Origin: Procambarus clarkii
Lineage: Eukaryota > Arthropoda > Malacostraca > Decapoda > Cambaridae
DNA: 64,000 bases
Reading direction: 5' to 3'
Assembly: GCF_040958095.1 (NCBI RefSeq)
Contig: NC_091195.1
Location: 23,768,817 to 23,832,816, forward strand
The position numbers were made by a program, and so were the translations under genes. The notes under the pieces were generated by a model. The model ran no database searches. It was given only the letters and a program-made list of their open reading frames with translations, and had not been told where the DNA came from. Below are positions 25,301 to 34,090 of the stretch, piece by piece (the stretch's first letter is position 1; every line of letters starts with the position of its first letter).

Positions 25301-26332
25301 GCTCTATCTTTGGCCGGTAGCGGCGAAAATCGCGATTTTTGCCCGCCAGCTGCGAAAATCGCATGGTTTTTGGCCACTAGCGGCGAAAATCGCGCGGTTG
25401 TTGGCCGGTAGCGGCGAAAATCGAGCTATTTTTGCCCGCCAGCTGCAAAAATCGCATAGTTTCTGGCCGCTAGCTGCGAAAATCGCGCGATTTTTGGCCG
25501 CTAGCGGCGAAATTCGCACGATTTTTGGCCGCTAGCGGCGAAAATCGGTCGATTTTTGGCAGGTAGCGGCGAAATTCGCACGATTTTTGCCCGCCAGCTG
25601 CAAAAATCGCACGGTTTCTGGCCGCTAGCGTCGAAAATAGTTCGGTTTTCGGACGTTAGCGCCCGATTTTTGGCCGCAAGCGGCGAAAATCGCACAGTTT
25701 TTGGCCGCTAGTGGCGAAAATCGCTCTATTTTTGGCCGGTAGCGGCGAAAATCGCGATTTTTGGCCGCCAGCTGCGAAAATCGCATGGTTTTTGGCCGCT
25801 AGCGGCGAAAATCGCGCGGTTTTTGGCCGGTAGCGGCGAAAATCGCGCTATTTTTGCCTGCCAGCTGCAAAAATCGCATAGTTTCTGGCCGCTAGTGGCG
25901 AAAATCGCGCGATTTTTCGCCGCTAGCGGCTTAAATCGCGCGATTTTTGCCCGCCAGCTGTGAAAATCGCACGGTTTTTGGCGCTAGCGGCGAAAATCAC
26001 GCGGTTTTTGGCCGGTAGCGGTGAAAATCACGCGATTTTTGCCCGCCAGCTGCAAAAATCGCATGGTTTCTGGCCGCTAGCGGCGAAAATCGCGCGATTT
26101 TTGCCCGCCAGCTGCGAAAATCGCATGGTTTTTGGCCGCTAGCGGCGAAAATCGCGCGGTTTTTGGCAGGTAGCGGCGAAATTCGCGCGATTTTTGCCCA
26201 CCAGCTGGTGGGCAAAAAATCGCATGGTTTCTGGCCGCTAGCGTCGAAAATAGCGCGGTTTTCGGCCGTTAGCGGCAAAAATCGCGCTATTTTTGGCCGG
26301 TAGCGGCGAACATCGCATGGTTTTTGCGGCGA
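22301..26332. repeat. Diverged edge of the left satellite array
   Basis: There is no T/G tract and I saw no kilobase-scale duplicate. Monomer variants are more varied than elsewhere, including CTTAAATCGCG forms (near 23405, 24115, 24333 and 25930) and many CAGCTG cores. Orientation is B up to about 23.27 kb and then almost wholly A to the boundary. Such loss of homogeneity is usual at the margins of satellite arrays, where unequal exchange acts less often; applying that here is inference. Confidence 0.8.
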
Positions 26333-26447
26333 TCTATTGGATGGGTAGTAGAGCAGGGCTCTGAAAAAGCCAAGCCAGGGAAATCTGCAGGACTGCCTGG
26401 TCCCCTTTTATGAAATGGGGTAGGATCAGTATAAACTGCATCAATCC
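26333..26447 (-). CDS. Candidate partial exon (exon 4 of 4) of an unrecognised gene, truncated by satellite
   Basis: On the minus strand a splice-acceptor-like TGTTACAACCTGCAG ends just before 26447. It is followed by an open frame containing IDAVYTDPTPFHKRGPGS and then SPADFPGLAFSEPC, which runs without a stop into satellite at about 26332. No donor site is seen before the boundary. The frame needs two leading bases, which fits the single base left over by the candidate exon at 26552-26632. The peptide is not satellite-like and is rich in Pro, Gly and Phe. I do not recognise the protein. It may be a real gene broken by the array, a captured gene fragment or a chance open frame. Confidence 0.4.
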
Positions 26448-26551
26448 CTGCAGGTTGTAACAGTAGGACTTTGGTACACATCTATAAATGGACTAGATGA
26501 AAGAAAGTAAATTAATTAGTTGACATAGCTAAAACACTTAATTCCACATAC

Positions 26552-26632
26552 CAACTTTCGTAGATTTGCAGAGTAGAACAACCACACTGAAGCCAGTCAA
26601 TGCTTTGATGACATTGAAATCTTCCATACCAC
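26552..26632 (-). CDS. Candidate internal exon (exon 3 of 4) of an unrecognised gene
   Basis: Eighty-one bases on the minus strand lie between an acceptor-like AAATGTTTCAG and a good donor (G|GTATGT). The open frame includes MEDFNVIKALTGFSVVVLL and then CKSTKV, a hydrophobic stretch in a mixed sequence. It begins with two bases and ends with one spare base, matching the candidate exons on both sides. The phase match, the donor and the non-repetitive composition are the evidence. The length is short enough for chance, and I recognise no family. Confidence 0.4.
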
Positions 26633-27106
26633 CTGAAACATTTACCCAAATTAGCTTGTTAAACAAGATTTTACATATGCAGGTTCCTTTAATCTTATAA
26701 TTAAGATTGTTAGAATTCTCCTTTAATGCTAATCAAGCAAAAACATTAAACTTAGTTTGACTAACCATAAGTACATTAAAGTCAGTAATATCTCAGTAAT
26801 TTATTTTATCTACATGTAAGCATCATTTCAGATTATCTTCAGCCATAATGAGTGATTGTTTAAGTTATAATGTTTACTACCACACTCGCCTAATTCTGAA
26901 TGTCAAGCAATTAACACCTTCAAACTCAGGGCTGAAGTTCGACTTTCCCATCAATATTCTGGAAGACAATATCTATTTAAGCTTCAAATAAATAAACTAA
27001 GTTGAAGTACAGTTACCATTCAATATTTAATTTGTGTACTATACCATCATTAAATGATTCTTTAATTTATGAACATAGCCTTTTAAGCTACAAACGTAGA
27101 TTAAAT
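26633..27106. other. AT-rich non-coding DNA around the short candidate exon
   Basis: Apart from the candidate exon at 26918-26958, this AT-rich stretch shows no repeat, RNA gene or sustained open frame. If the exon model is right it is intronic. Confidence 0.6.
26918..26958 (-). CDS. Candidate short internal exon (exon 2 of 4)
   Basis: Forty-one bases follow a pyrimidine-rich acceptor (TTGTCTTCCAG) and encode ILMGKSNFSPEFE. The donor would be GAAG|GTGTTA, a weak match. The start phase fits the exon at 27565-27662 and the end phase fits the exon at 26552-26632. Without it those two exons would be out of frame with each other. This is the weakest of the four. Confidence 0.25.
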
Positions 27107-27186
27107 CCATGTTGTGGCACAGTCTTAAAGCACATCTGGGATCCTCCGACATAAGTTTGAACCCCTCATCACAGCCCTTGTGCATT
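27107..27186 (+). mobile_element. tRNA-derived SINE-like fragment
   Basis: A tRNA-like head is visible. The A-box-like TGGCACAGTC (27115-27124) is followed about 30 bases later by the B-box-like AGTTTGAACCC (27154-27164), then a CTCATCACAGCCCTTGTG tail. Box spacing suits a tRNA without a long variable arm. Several positions depart from functional box consensus (GTTTGA for GTTCGA), so this is a decayed copy. I recall very similar repeats in decapod crustacean transcripts; this was not checked. It would lie in an intron of the candidate gene. Confidence 0.6.
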
Positions 27187-27564
27187 AGAAATATCACATT
27201 GTGATTTGTGTAATTTATAAATGAATGACTTCTAGCCAAATAATTAAGAACCATGCAACCAACTTAACACCAGAAGTTAAGCAAACAAATTAAGATTTAA
27301 ATAAAACATTTCATAAAATCTTTAACTTGCAAATTTATGCCGTTTAACAGTTAGTGCCCAACTTTACATTCACAAATTTAAAGTCCCATTTATTCTATTC
27401 AAAGCACAATTCTTGCAAGAATTAACTTTAGGATATAGTACCCACTAGTCAAGGCCTTAAACTAGTTTCAATTTACCCAATTTCAAGGCCCCTTCACAAT
27501 TTCATTAAATATTTAGGTAAAAATTATGTAAACACATTTTACCTATTAAACTAAATAAACTTAC
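27187..27564. other. AT-rich non-coding DNA
   Basis: No feature was recognised. If the exon model holds, this is intron between the exons at 27565 and 26958. Confidence 0.6.
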
Positions 27565-27662
27565 TTTGGCCCTCTAATTCTGACAACTATGCTACTTTCT
27601 GTAGCATTTAACACTTCCAGCGATTGTTCTGCAACTGTTCCTGAAGTTGTTGGAAGGACCTT
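27565..27662 (-). CDS. Candidate internal exon (exon 1 of 4 in window)
   Basis: Ninety-eight bases on the minus strand lie between an acceptor ending TTGTAG and a consensus donor (AAA|GTAAGT). The only frame open throughout includes VLPTTSGTVAEQ and SLEVLNATESSIVVRIRGP. It ends with two spare bases. The peptide looks like ordinary structured protein, with alternating hydrophobic residues in SSIVVRI, but I cannot assign a family. No upstream exon was identified between here and the LINE, so the 5' part of the gene may be missing. Confidence 0.38.
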
Positions 27663-28279
27663 CTACAACCTGTCAATGGAACATTAAATATGGTTAATAA
27701 GGTTTTGCATAGCAATTTCATTTTGTTTAACTTTAAAATATTTGTAATTTTAAAGTTACACTAACAAATTATCTACTTCCCTCCCCCACCATATCTAATT
27801 TATAAATTAGAAGATAAAGCACTTTGAAGTCCACATTTAAGGTTTATATGCTACAAAATTTGTATTTCAAATTTATAGTTTACGATTCCCCTCCCCCATA
27901 TATCTTTGGTAACATGTATTTAAAACATGTCAAGCAAACTCAAGAGTTGTTGCTATTTATGTCAAACAAAACAATACGACAGATCTTTCATTCTTGTACA
28001 GCCACAAGCATGCGTACCATTTAGGCCAATAACTTTATTCCATGTTACCCCAGAACACTAAAAATTTAACTAGGTACCAATTTTACACCGTTAAACAGAT
28101 GATACAGTTACTCGCCCAGGATTCATGCCAAATCACTCTTGCTTGCTTGCGGATCAAATGGGATTTAATTTTAAATAGATAAGCAAACTGTACACAGATC
28201 TAAATGTATTTGCCACTTGTAAAGAACTTAAACCTCATTTAGTAAAAATTTATAAAACCCACCAAACCGGGAAGGCTAT
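27663..28279. other. AT-rich unassigned DNA
   Basis: I see no convincing exon, repeat or RNA gene. Two short CTCCCCCAC/ATATCT-like patches occur near 27781 and 27891 and are probably chance similarity. LINE similarity is lost at its right edge near 28280. Confidence 0.55.
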
Positions 28280-29478
28280 GTAGTACCACCGAGTGTGGAA
28301 GTTTAAGGCACGAGATTCAAGAACGTGTTTAAGGAAAAATTGAAGATTAGAACCACAGCTAACAAGTGAGAACCCAGTTCGGTTGTGATCTGCACTGGCT
28401 CCACCACCAGAGTACCACAGAGGTGAAGAACCTGCTAGTCATAGGGAATGAGCTTACCCACAATATTGCAAATCTTCCAAATCTGCGGCAGAGGAGTATC
28501 TAACGTAATGGTGGAAACACTTCCAACTCTCGCGCCTCGCTGTCCAGGTGGTCCAACAGGCCACTGCACTTTCTGAAACAAAATATAAGAATCAGCCATC
28601 TGCCAGCGTCAGTCTTTTCCAGGCTGCACACTTACAGCCGACAACCCTAGCAACCCGCAGTCCCGGGAACGCACTTCCGTGTGCCCTGGGAGGTAGAGCA
28701 AGGAATAGAGGGTAGCAGCGAAGACTAATGAAAACGAGGAGAGTGCAAGGAAGAGGTAGTAAGGAGAGGTCACACTAGCACGGAGGGTGAATAGGTTCTA
28801 ATCAGCTTTGGCAAACTGCCACCTAGGGAAGGAGAGGGGAGGGTGAAAAGACAAGGGAAAACAAGGATGGTGAAATGGTCACTTATGGAGGTTATGAACC
28901 CTCCACGAGATATCCAAGTACAGAGACGATCAGAGAAAGATCAAGACAGGAAAGTGAGAGTCACAGTCTACATGGGGTGGGCTCACCAGAATTCAGGGAA
29001 GAGAACGAATGGTTCGAGAAGGCCGCCTCGGGTGTGTCAACATCACCCCAAAGGGTATGTCGACAGTTTAAATAACCCAACAGGAACACCAGCTCTGTTA
29101 AGGAGTCCAGGAGGTTCCTGACATCAGGAAAGGAAAGAGGGACATTTGGGGGAAAAATTTAACAGACTACATTTTACTCAAAAACATGGCCAGCCAAATA
29201 ATGGATAGGACATGGAAACAGTAGGACAAAGGGATTATCAGTACGAATCAAGAGACCAATATAGTTATGGGCCCCAGCAAGATCAAAGGGGGGGGGGAGG
29301 AGAGGGGGGAGGAGAAGGGGGAGGAGAAGGGGGAAGAGGAAGAAAGGAATAACCACGACAGTTATCACGACGAGCACCAAGCATCGGCTCCCAGAGACAA
29401 AGAGGTGAAACCTTAACAGAACTAGAGTTCATGGGAGTTAGCATAAAACCCGTGAATATTCCATTGAAGAATTGACAT
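28280..29478 (-). pseudogene. LINE ORF2 (endonuclease and start of reverse transcriptase) remnant
   Basis: An ATG at 29476-29478 opens MSILQWNIHGFYANSHEL, the usual start of an APE-type endonuclease with its WNI motif, followed by a stop. ETMLG-like and RGYSF-like pieces follow, then LIRTDNPFVLL. GYLNCRHTLWGD (29042-29077) replaces the normal GDFN catalytic motif, so the Asp is lost. SDH (28875-28883) is kept. After a linker ending in WQFAKAD and CVPGTAGC-type sequence comes TPLPQIWKICNIVGK (28438-28497) and then VVEPVQITTELGSH, which precede the RT palm in related elements. Multiple stops and frameshifts are present. No RT catalytic motif is in the window. Confidence 0.78.
29285..29349. repeat. 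Polypurine tract with imperfect GGGGGAGGAGAA repeats
   Basis: Sixty-five purines in a row on the plus strand, opening with a ten-G run (29288-29297) and followed by about three imperfect GA-rich units. On the minus strand it would encode the Pro/Ser/Leu-rich stretch between the endonuclease start and its LIRTD block. It probably arose by slippage in the dead LINE. Such tracts can form triplex structures and impede sequencing. Confidence 0.85.
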
Positions 29479-29648
29479 TATCAAAAAAATAAAAGGACAG
29501 CAACGGAACAAAGAAACAAAGGTAAATAACACAGCATATTAAAAAAGCTAAAGATCAGAATAAGGTTTAGCGGGCCATGGGTTAACTTAGTAAGAATGGA
29601 GGGAAACAAAGAGCAGGACACCAGAGGCAGATTGACAGGGTTCAGGGA

Positions 29649-29659
29649 GGGGGGGGGGG
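29649..29659. repeat. G11 homopolymer
   Basis: Run of eleven G within the decayed ORF1-ORF2 spacer of the LINE. The exact length should be treated as uncertain. Confidence 0.85.
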
Positions 29660-29821
29660 CTGTCAAGGCCAGGAGGATAGGGGGTAGAAACTCTAGGTCA
29701 GCAACCAAGAGGGAATTGGGCAAAAAGCAACTTCCACATTAGGGACAGGGGGCCCCAACCAATAAAATGGGGAGTAAGCAATAGTTAGGGGGCGAGGAAG
29801 AAAGGAATGCCGTCTCTTTTC

Positions 29822-30519
29822 TTACCCGCAGGGGGAGGAGGATGGAGAGGAGCCAGGCTTACGTTTCTGACGGACAGGTGTTCCAGTAACATCGTACTGG
29901 CCGACTGACTAGGGTCTTAAGTGAAGAATGGGAGTGAACAACATCAAGATTGCTGGGAGGATGATGGACATCAGCCTGGACAGACAGGCGACGTGGAGGG
30001 ACAGGAAGGATCGGGGAAAACGAAATGACTTGGCAGACAGGGTAGGAAAAGGAAAGAGGGGGGGGGGGATCCAGAAGGAGATTCACGAGAGATACCTTCC
30101 GACCCAGGACGTAAAGGAACAGGGAAGGTGGTGGGCATGTTCGGATCCAAGGCCTAGAAATGGTTGTGGGACAAAGGTGGGAAGGACGAGAGGTAGAACA
30201 ACGTGCGAGCATAAGATACGCCAGTGAAGGGGTGGACACTGCAAACCGTGTCTTGCCTCGGGAAAAGTCAAATGATCCTGGTGTTTCAAGTTAAGGACTA
30301 CTTCAAGCTTTGAGTCGATACACGTGCGAGAGAATGTAGGGTGGGCCTCGCCGCAATTCAGGTAGCGAGCCCGGGGGATATGAGCAATCTGTCTTAGAGT
30401 GGCTATCGTCCCCACACTGGGGCAGAGAGAAACGAAGACTTGTGCATTTGAGGGCACCGTGCTCGAACTTGCCTCACTTATTACAATGAGAGAGGGGGGA
30501 TGTACTCTTGAACAGGGCA
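29822..30519 (-). pseudogene. LINE ORF1 (Gag-like, zinc-knuckle) remnant
   Basis: Three knuckle-like blocks are readable in shifting frames. They are CNK(stop)GKFEHGALKC, in which a TGA replaces the second Cys, then PQCGDDSHSKTDC, then NCGEAHPTFSRTC at 30320-30358, in which the first Cys of the expected C-x2-C appears as Tyr. Downstream are VLNLKHQDHLTFPEAR and, after a frameshift, PFTGVSYARTL (30202-30231), both typical of LINE ORF1 proteins. A Pro/Ser-rich basic tail with RQKRKPGSSPS ends at a TAA at 29822-29824. ORF1 proteins of this kind bind element RNA; this copy could not encode one. Confidence 0.78.
30058..30068. repeat. G11 homopolymer
   Basis: Run of eleven G inside the LINE ORF1 remnant, corresponding to a proline-rich stretch on the minus strand. 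Confidence 0.85.
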
Positions 30520-30555
30520 CCTGGCACCAGCAAGAATGATAGGTGGCTGAAGGGT

Positions 30556-31289
30556 CTTACTATCAAAAGGTGATACTATCAAAAGTGAGGTTTGTTTTTA
30601 AAAACCAATGTGTCGATATTACAAGATCAATGAATGTGAAATTATGAAAGATTGTCACCTTGCAGATGTGAAGTGAAACTAATCTGACAGTTGTGCGTTT
30701 ACCCCCCCCCCCCCCCTCTACTTTACGTCACGACAACGACAGCCAGAAAGGGAGATGGACCTCATTTAGTAGAAAACTTATCACTAATATCTACAGTATG
30801 GGCAATGATAATCTATACAATTGTGTTCTATTAACGGTATTTTTTCAACTTAGCTTATGTACACCTACATTAAGTATCCTAATATACATGAACTTTGGTA
30901 AAGACTTACTATAATGCCTTGTATACTTTAAGTTTGATGTTGGCGACTATATTACCAATAGGTAATATATAAATTAGATTTTAACTACCTTCAAATACAA
31001 ACATTTGCTATAATAAAGTAATTATAAAATTGAAAACCAATATAATAACCACCCTTTCACCAAGTTATGATCATTATTCTAATTAACACAATGTTGTACA
31101 ATATTATAACTACAATATTTTCCAAAACATTTATTCAACTTGCCGACTTCAATGCAACAGGAATCTATCTTATCAATGTGGAGCGGTGATTATTCCTTCA
31201 ATCCCATGCACCACACTACAAACTTGCAACCAACGTTTCTAAGCTCCGTTTGGCTTTAACAACTACAGCCAAGTTGGGAAAAAAACTGC
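30556..31289. other. AT-rich unassigned DNA between LINE and satellite island
   Basis: No gene or known element was recognised. It contains a short direct repeat (TACTATCAAAAG at about 30558 and 30574) and a C15 run at 30702-30716. Open frames here are short and of unremarkable composition. The right end passes into satellite at about 31290. Confidence 0.6.
30702..30716. repeat. C15 homopolymer
   Basis: Fifteen consecutive C, flanked by TTTA and TCTACTTT. Length is likely polymorphic or uncertain. Confidence 0.85.
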
Positions 31290-31650
31290 CTGCCGGCCAA
31301 AAATAGCGCGGTTTTTCGCCGTTAGCGGCAAAAATCACCCGATTTTTGGTCGCCAGCTGCGACAATCGCATGGTTTTGGGCCGCTAGCGGCGAAAATCGC
31401 CCCATTTTTGGCCGCTAGCGGCGAAAATAGCCCCTTTTTTGGCCGCTAGCGGCGAAAATCGGTCGATTTTTGGCAGGTAGCGGCGAAAATCGCGCTATTT
31501 TTGGCCGGTAGCAGCTTAAATTGCGATTTTTGCCCGCCAGCTGCGAAAATCGCATGGTTTTTGGCCGCTAGCGGCGAAAATCGCGCGGTTTTTGGCCGGT
31601 AGCAGCGAAAATCGCGCAATTTTTGCCCGCCAGCTGCAAAAATCGCATGG
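31290..31650. repeat. Isolated 361-bp satellite island
   Basis: About twelve monomers, mostly in A orientation, separated from both arrays. It carries variants typical of the diverged left edge: a CTTAAATTGCGATTTTT form near 31514 and several CAGCTG cores. It lacks the T/G tract and the homogeneous module order of the right array. It ends sharply at AATCGCATGG before AT-rich DNA. Confidence 0.92.
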
Positions 31651-32039
31651 ATCAATATTATTGATTAATAAATATTTGTTATTAATATTTATTAATATTC
31701 AATATTCTAAATGTTTGCCTTAAATTTGGTCTATATTTTATTCCATATCATTTAATGATCTACCATAATGATTAATTTTGCTACTGGATTTGTACGTTAC
31801 CTCAACCTAACTTCTGCCACTTTGCTTGGGTTCTCTGTTCTCTTCATATAGCAAAATACGCACAATTCCGCAACACGCTTGGTGCTCACATCTCAACTTA
31901 AAATTCCACACAACTGCCTCTAGCCGCCGACCCAAAGGTACACATGCCCCCACTAGGTCCAGGAACAGTCACGAGGTACAGTCCAGCCACGACCAGCTTC
32001 CCAATGTCAGGTCAGGACTATATGAAATCGATTTTTCAC
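31651..32039. other. AT-rich then mixed non-coding DNA
   Basis: The first 80 bases are an ATTAATATT-rich low-complexity stretch directly abutting the island. The rest shows no recognised feature, and its short open frames have no protein-like pattern. Confidence 0.6.
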
Positions 32040-32324
32040 TTGCATAGTCCTGGGGACCATGCAGGACTTAGCATTTGTGTTCATCAACCGTCCCCCAAAG
32101 ACTGAGACGATTTGATAATTTCATATGGCCAACATTACCATCGGAGTGCCGGCACGGAAGTGGTTCAAATAGCTGCGGCTATCACTTCCTTATGTACGGT
32201 CGTGATGGTCAAGTGCATTAAGGCATCCTGTACATACCAGTTGCGTTGCTCCTGGCAGTATGGGGTTCGAGTCACTTCTCGGGTGAGAGTTTTCAGATAT
32301 AGTTTATTGTGAGTTTATTTTCAG
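32040..32324 (+). mobile_element. tRNA-derived (tRNA-Leu-like) SINE-like element
   Basis: The 3' half holds an A-box-like TGGTCAAGTGC (32206-32216) and a perfect B-box-like GGTTCGAGTC (32264-32273). The spacing, near 50 bases, fits a tRNA with a long variable arm such as tRNA-Leu. The tail continues ACTTCTCGGGTGAGAG and TTTTCAGATATAG. The 5' part (AGTCCTGGGGACCATGCAGG, then CCCCAAAGACTGAGACGATT) matches sequence I associate with the same decapod repeat, although its order here suggests two abutting or rearranged copies. The element ends exactly where satellite begins. No functional tRNA is claimed. Confidence 0.55.
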
Positions 32325-34069
32325 ATTTCGCCGCTACCGGCCAAAAATCGCGCGATTTTCGCTGCTAGCGGCCAAAAATCGGGTTATTTTTGCCGCTAGC
32401 GGCCAAAAATCGACGATTTTCGCCCCCTAGCGGCCAAAAATCGTGCGAATTTCGCTGCTAGCGGCAAAAAATCGAGCGAATTTCGCCGCTAGCGGACAAA
32501 AATCGTGCGAATTTTGCCGCTACCAGCCAAAATCGCGCGATTTTCGCCGCTACCGGCCAAAAACCGCGCAATTTTCGCCGCTAGCGGTAAAAATAGCCCG
32601 ATTTTTGGCCGCTAGCGGCCAAAATCGCGCGATTATCGCCGCTACCGGACAAAAACCGTGCGATTTTCGCAGCTGGCGGGCAAAAATCGCGCGATTTTCG
32701 CCGCTAGCGGCCAAAAACCGGGCTATTTTTGCCGCTAGCGGCCAAAAATCGCGCGATTTTCGCCGCTACCGGCCAAAAACCGCGCAATTTTCGCCCGCCA
32801 GCTGCGAAAATCGCACGGCTTTTGGCCGGTAGCGGCGATAATCGCGCGATTTTGGCCGCTAGCGGCCAAAAATCGGGCTATTTTTACCGCTAGCGGCGAA
32901 AATTGCGCGGTTTTTGGCCGGTAGCGGCGAAAATCGCGCGATTTTGGCCGGTAGCGGCGAAATTCGCACGATTTTTGGCCGCTATTGGCGAAAATCGCTC
33001 AAATTTCGCCGCTAGCGGCAAAAATAGCCCGATTTTTGGCCGTCAGCGGCGAAAATCGCGCGATTTTCGCCGCTATCGGCCAAAATCGCGCGATTTTCGC
33101 CGCTAGCGGCTTATTTCGCACGATTTTTGGCCGCTAGCGGCGATTTTGGCTGCTAGCGGCTTATTTCGCACGATTTTTGGCCGCTAGCGGCGAAATTCGC
33201 ACGATTTTTGGCCGCTAGCGGCGAAAATCGCGCTATTTTTGGCCGGTAGCGGCGAAAATCGCGCTATTTTTGCCCGCCAGCTGCGAAAATCGCATGGTTT
33301 TTGGCCGCTAGTGGCGAAAATCGCGCGGTTTTTGGCAGGTAGCGGCGAAAATCGCGCTATTTTTGGCCGGTAGCGGCGAAAATCGCGCTATTTTTGCCCG
33401 CCAGCTGCGAAAATCGCATGGTTTCTGGCCGCTAGCGTCGAAAATAGCGCGGTTTTCGGCTGTTAGCGGCAAAAATCGCCGATTTTTGGCCGCTAGCGGC
33501 GAAAATCGCACGATTTTTGGCCGCTAGCGGCGAAATTTGCACGATTTTTGGCCGCTAGCGGCGAAAATCGCCCCATTTTTGGCCGCTAGCGGCGAAAATA
33601 GCCCCTTTTTAGGCCGCTAGCGGCAAAAATCGGTCGATTTTTGGCGGGTATCGGCGAAATTCGCGCGGTTTTTGGCCGGTAGCGGCGAAAATCGCCCGAT
33701 TTTTGGCCGCTAGCTGCAAAAATCGCATAGTTTCTGGCCGCTAGCGGCGAAAATCGCGCGATTTTTGGCCGGTAGCGGCGAAAATCGCGATTTTTGCTAG
33801 CCAGCTGCGAAAATCGCATGGTTTTTGGCCGCTAGTGGCGAAAATCACGCGGTTTTTGGCAGGTAGCGGCGAAATTCGCGCGATTTTTGCTAGCCAGCTG
33901 CGAAAATCGCATGGTTTTTGGCCGCTAGTGGCGAAAATCGCGCGGTTTTTGGCAGGTAGCGGCGAAATTCGCGCGATTTTTACCCGCCAGCTGCAAAAAT
34001 CGCATAGTTTCTGGCCGCTAGCGGCGAAATTCGCACGATTTTTTGCCGCTTGCGGCGAAAATCGCACGG

Positions 34070-34090
34070 TTTTTGTTTTGTTTTGTTTTT
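34070..34090 (+). repeat. 21-nt T/G tract, copy 13
   Basis: First copy of the right array. It ends an A block of 1,271 bp and opens a B block of 1,403 bp. Confidence 0.95.

Larger units (their letters stand above)
1..26332. repeat. 31-bp satellite DNA, left array
   Basis: Continuous tandem array of a 31-bp monomer made of a GGCCGCTAGCGGC-type dyad and a GAAAATCGCGCGATTTTT-type dyad. Variant first cores include CCGGTAGCGG and CGCCAGCTGCG. Variant second cores include AAATTCGCACGATTT, AAAAATAGCCCGATTT and AAAATCGCATGGTTT. Monomer orientation flips repeatedly along the array. The stretch up to about 22.3 kb is organised in longer repeated modules carrying the 21-nt T/G tract. From about 22.3 kb onward the monomers are more diverse, and the array ends at a sharp boundary near 26332. 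There is no open frame of protein character; frames stay open because the monomer has few stops. Function is unknown. A heterochromatic or centromeric role is possible but the sequence alone does not show it. Confidence 0.97.
28280..30555 (-). mobile_element. Degenerate non-LTR retrotransposon (Jockey-like LINE)
   Basis: Read on the minus strand from right to left, conserved blocks come in canonical order. They are CCHC zinc-knuckle sequence of a Gag-like ORF1, the ORF1 tail, an APE-type endonuclease beginning near 29478, the linker, and the start of the reverse transcriptase. Frames are broken by many stops and indels, so it is long dead. The 5' end is lost beyond about 30555. Similarity stops near 28280, before the catalytic YxDD region of the RT. 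Gag-like ORF1 with knuckles plus APE endonuclease suits the Jockey group. Clade assignment is inference from remembered family patterns. Confidence 0.8.

Noticed and set aside
1-26332. CRISPR-like array: regularly repeated palindromic units of about 31 bp.
   Set aside because: Units abut with no unique spacers, orientation flips, no cas genes are present, and the unique DNA is eukaryotic in character.
27039-27254. Minus-strand open frame of 71 codons as an extra exon.
   Set aside because: Most of it is the reverse complement of the tRNA-derived SINE-like unit at 27107-27186.
28438-28574. Minus-strand stretch with a TTTTGTTTCAG acceptor and 45 open codons as an exon of the candidate gene.
   Set aside because: Its sequence (VSTITLDTPLPQIW, then IVGKLIP) lies in canonical order within the LINE, at the start of the reverse transcriptase; the acceptor is coincidental.
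29928-30227. Plus-strand open frame of 99 codons.
   Set aside because: It is antisense to the LINE ORF1 remnant, low in complexity and without recognisable protein features.
31801-31815. CCTAA-type telomeric repeat suggested by ACCTCAACCTAAC.
   Set aside because: Only a single imperfect occurrence and no tandem run.
31826-32047. Plus-strand open frame of 73 codons.
   Set aside because: No protein-like conservation is recognisable, it overlaps the start of the SINE-like element, and its composition is typical of random open frames.
32206-32290. Functional tRNA gene.
   Set aside because: The A and B boxes are present but the acceptor stem does not pair convincingly and the flanks look like a SINE body and tail.
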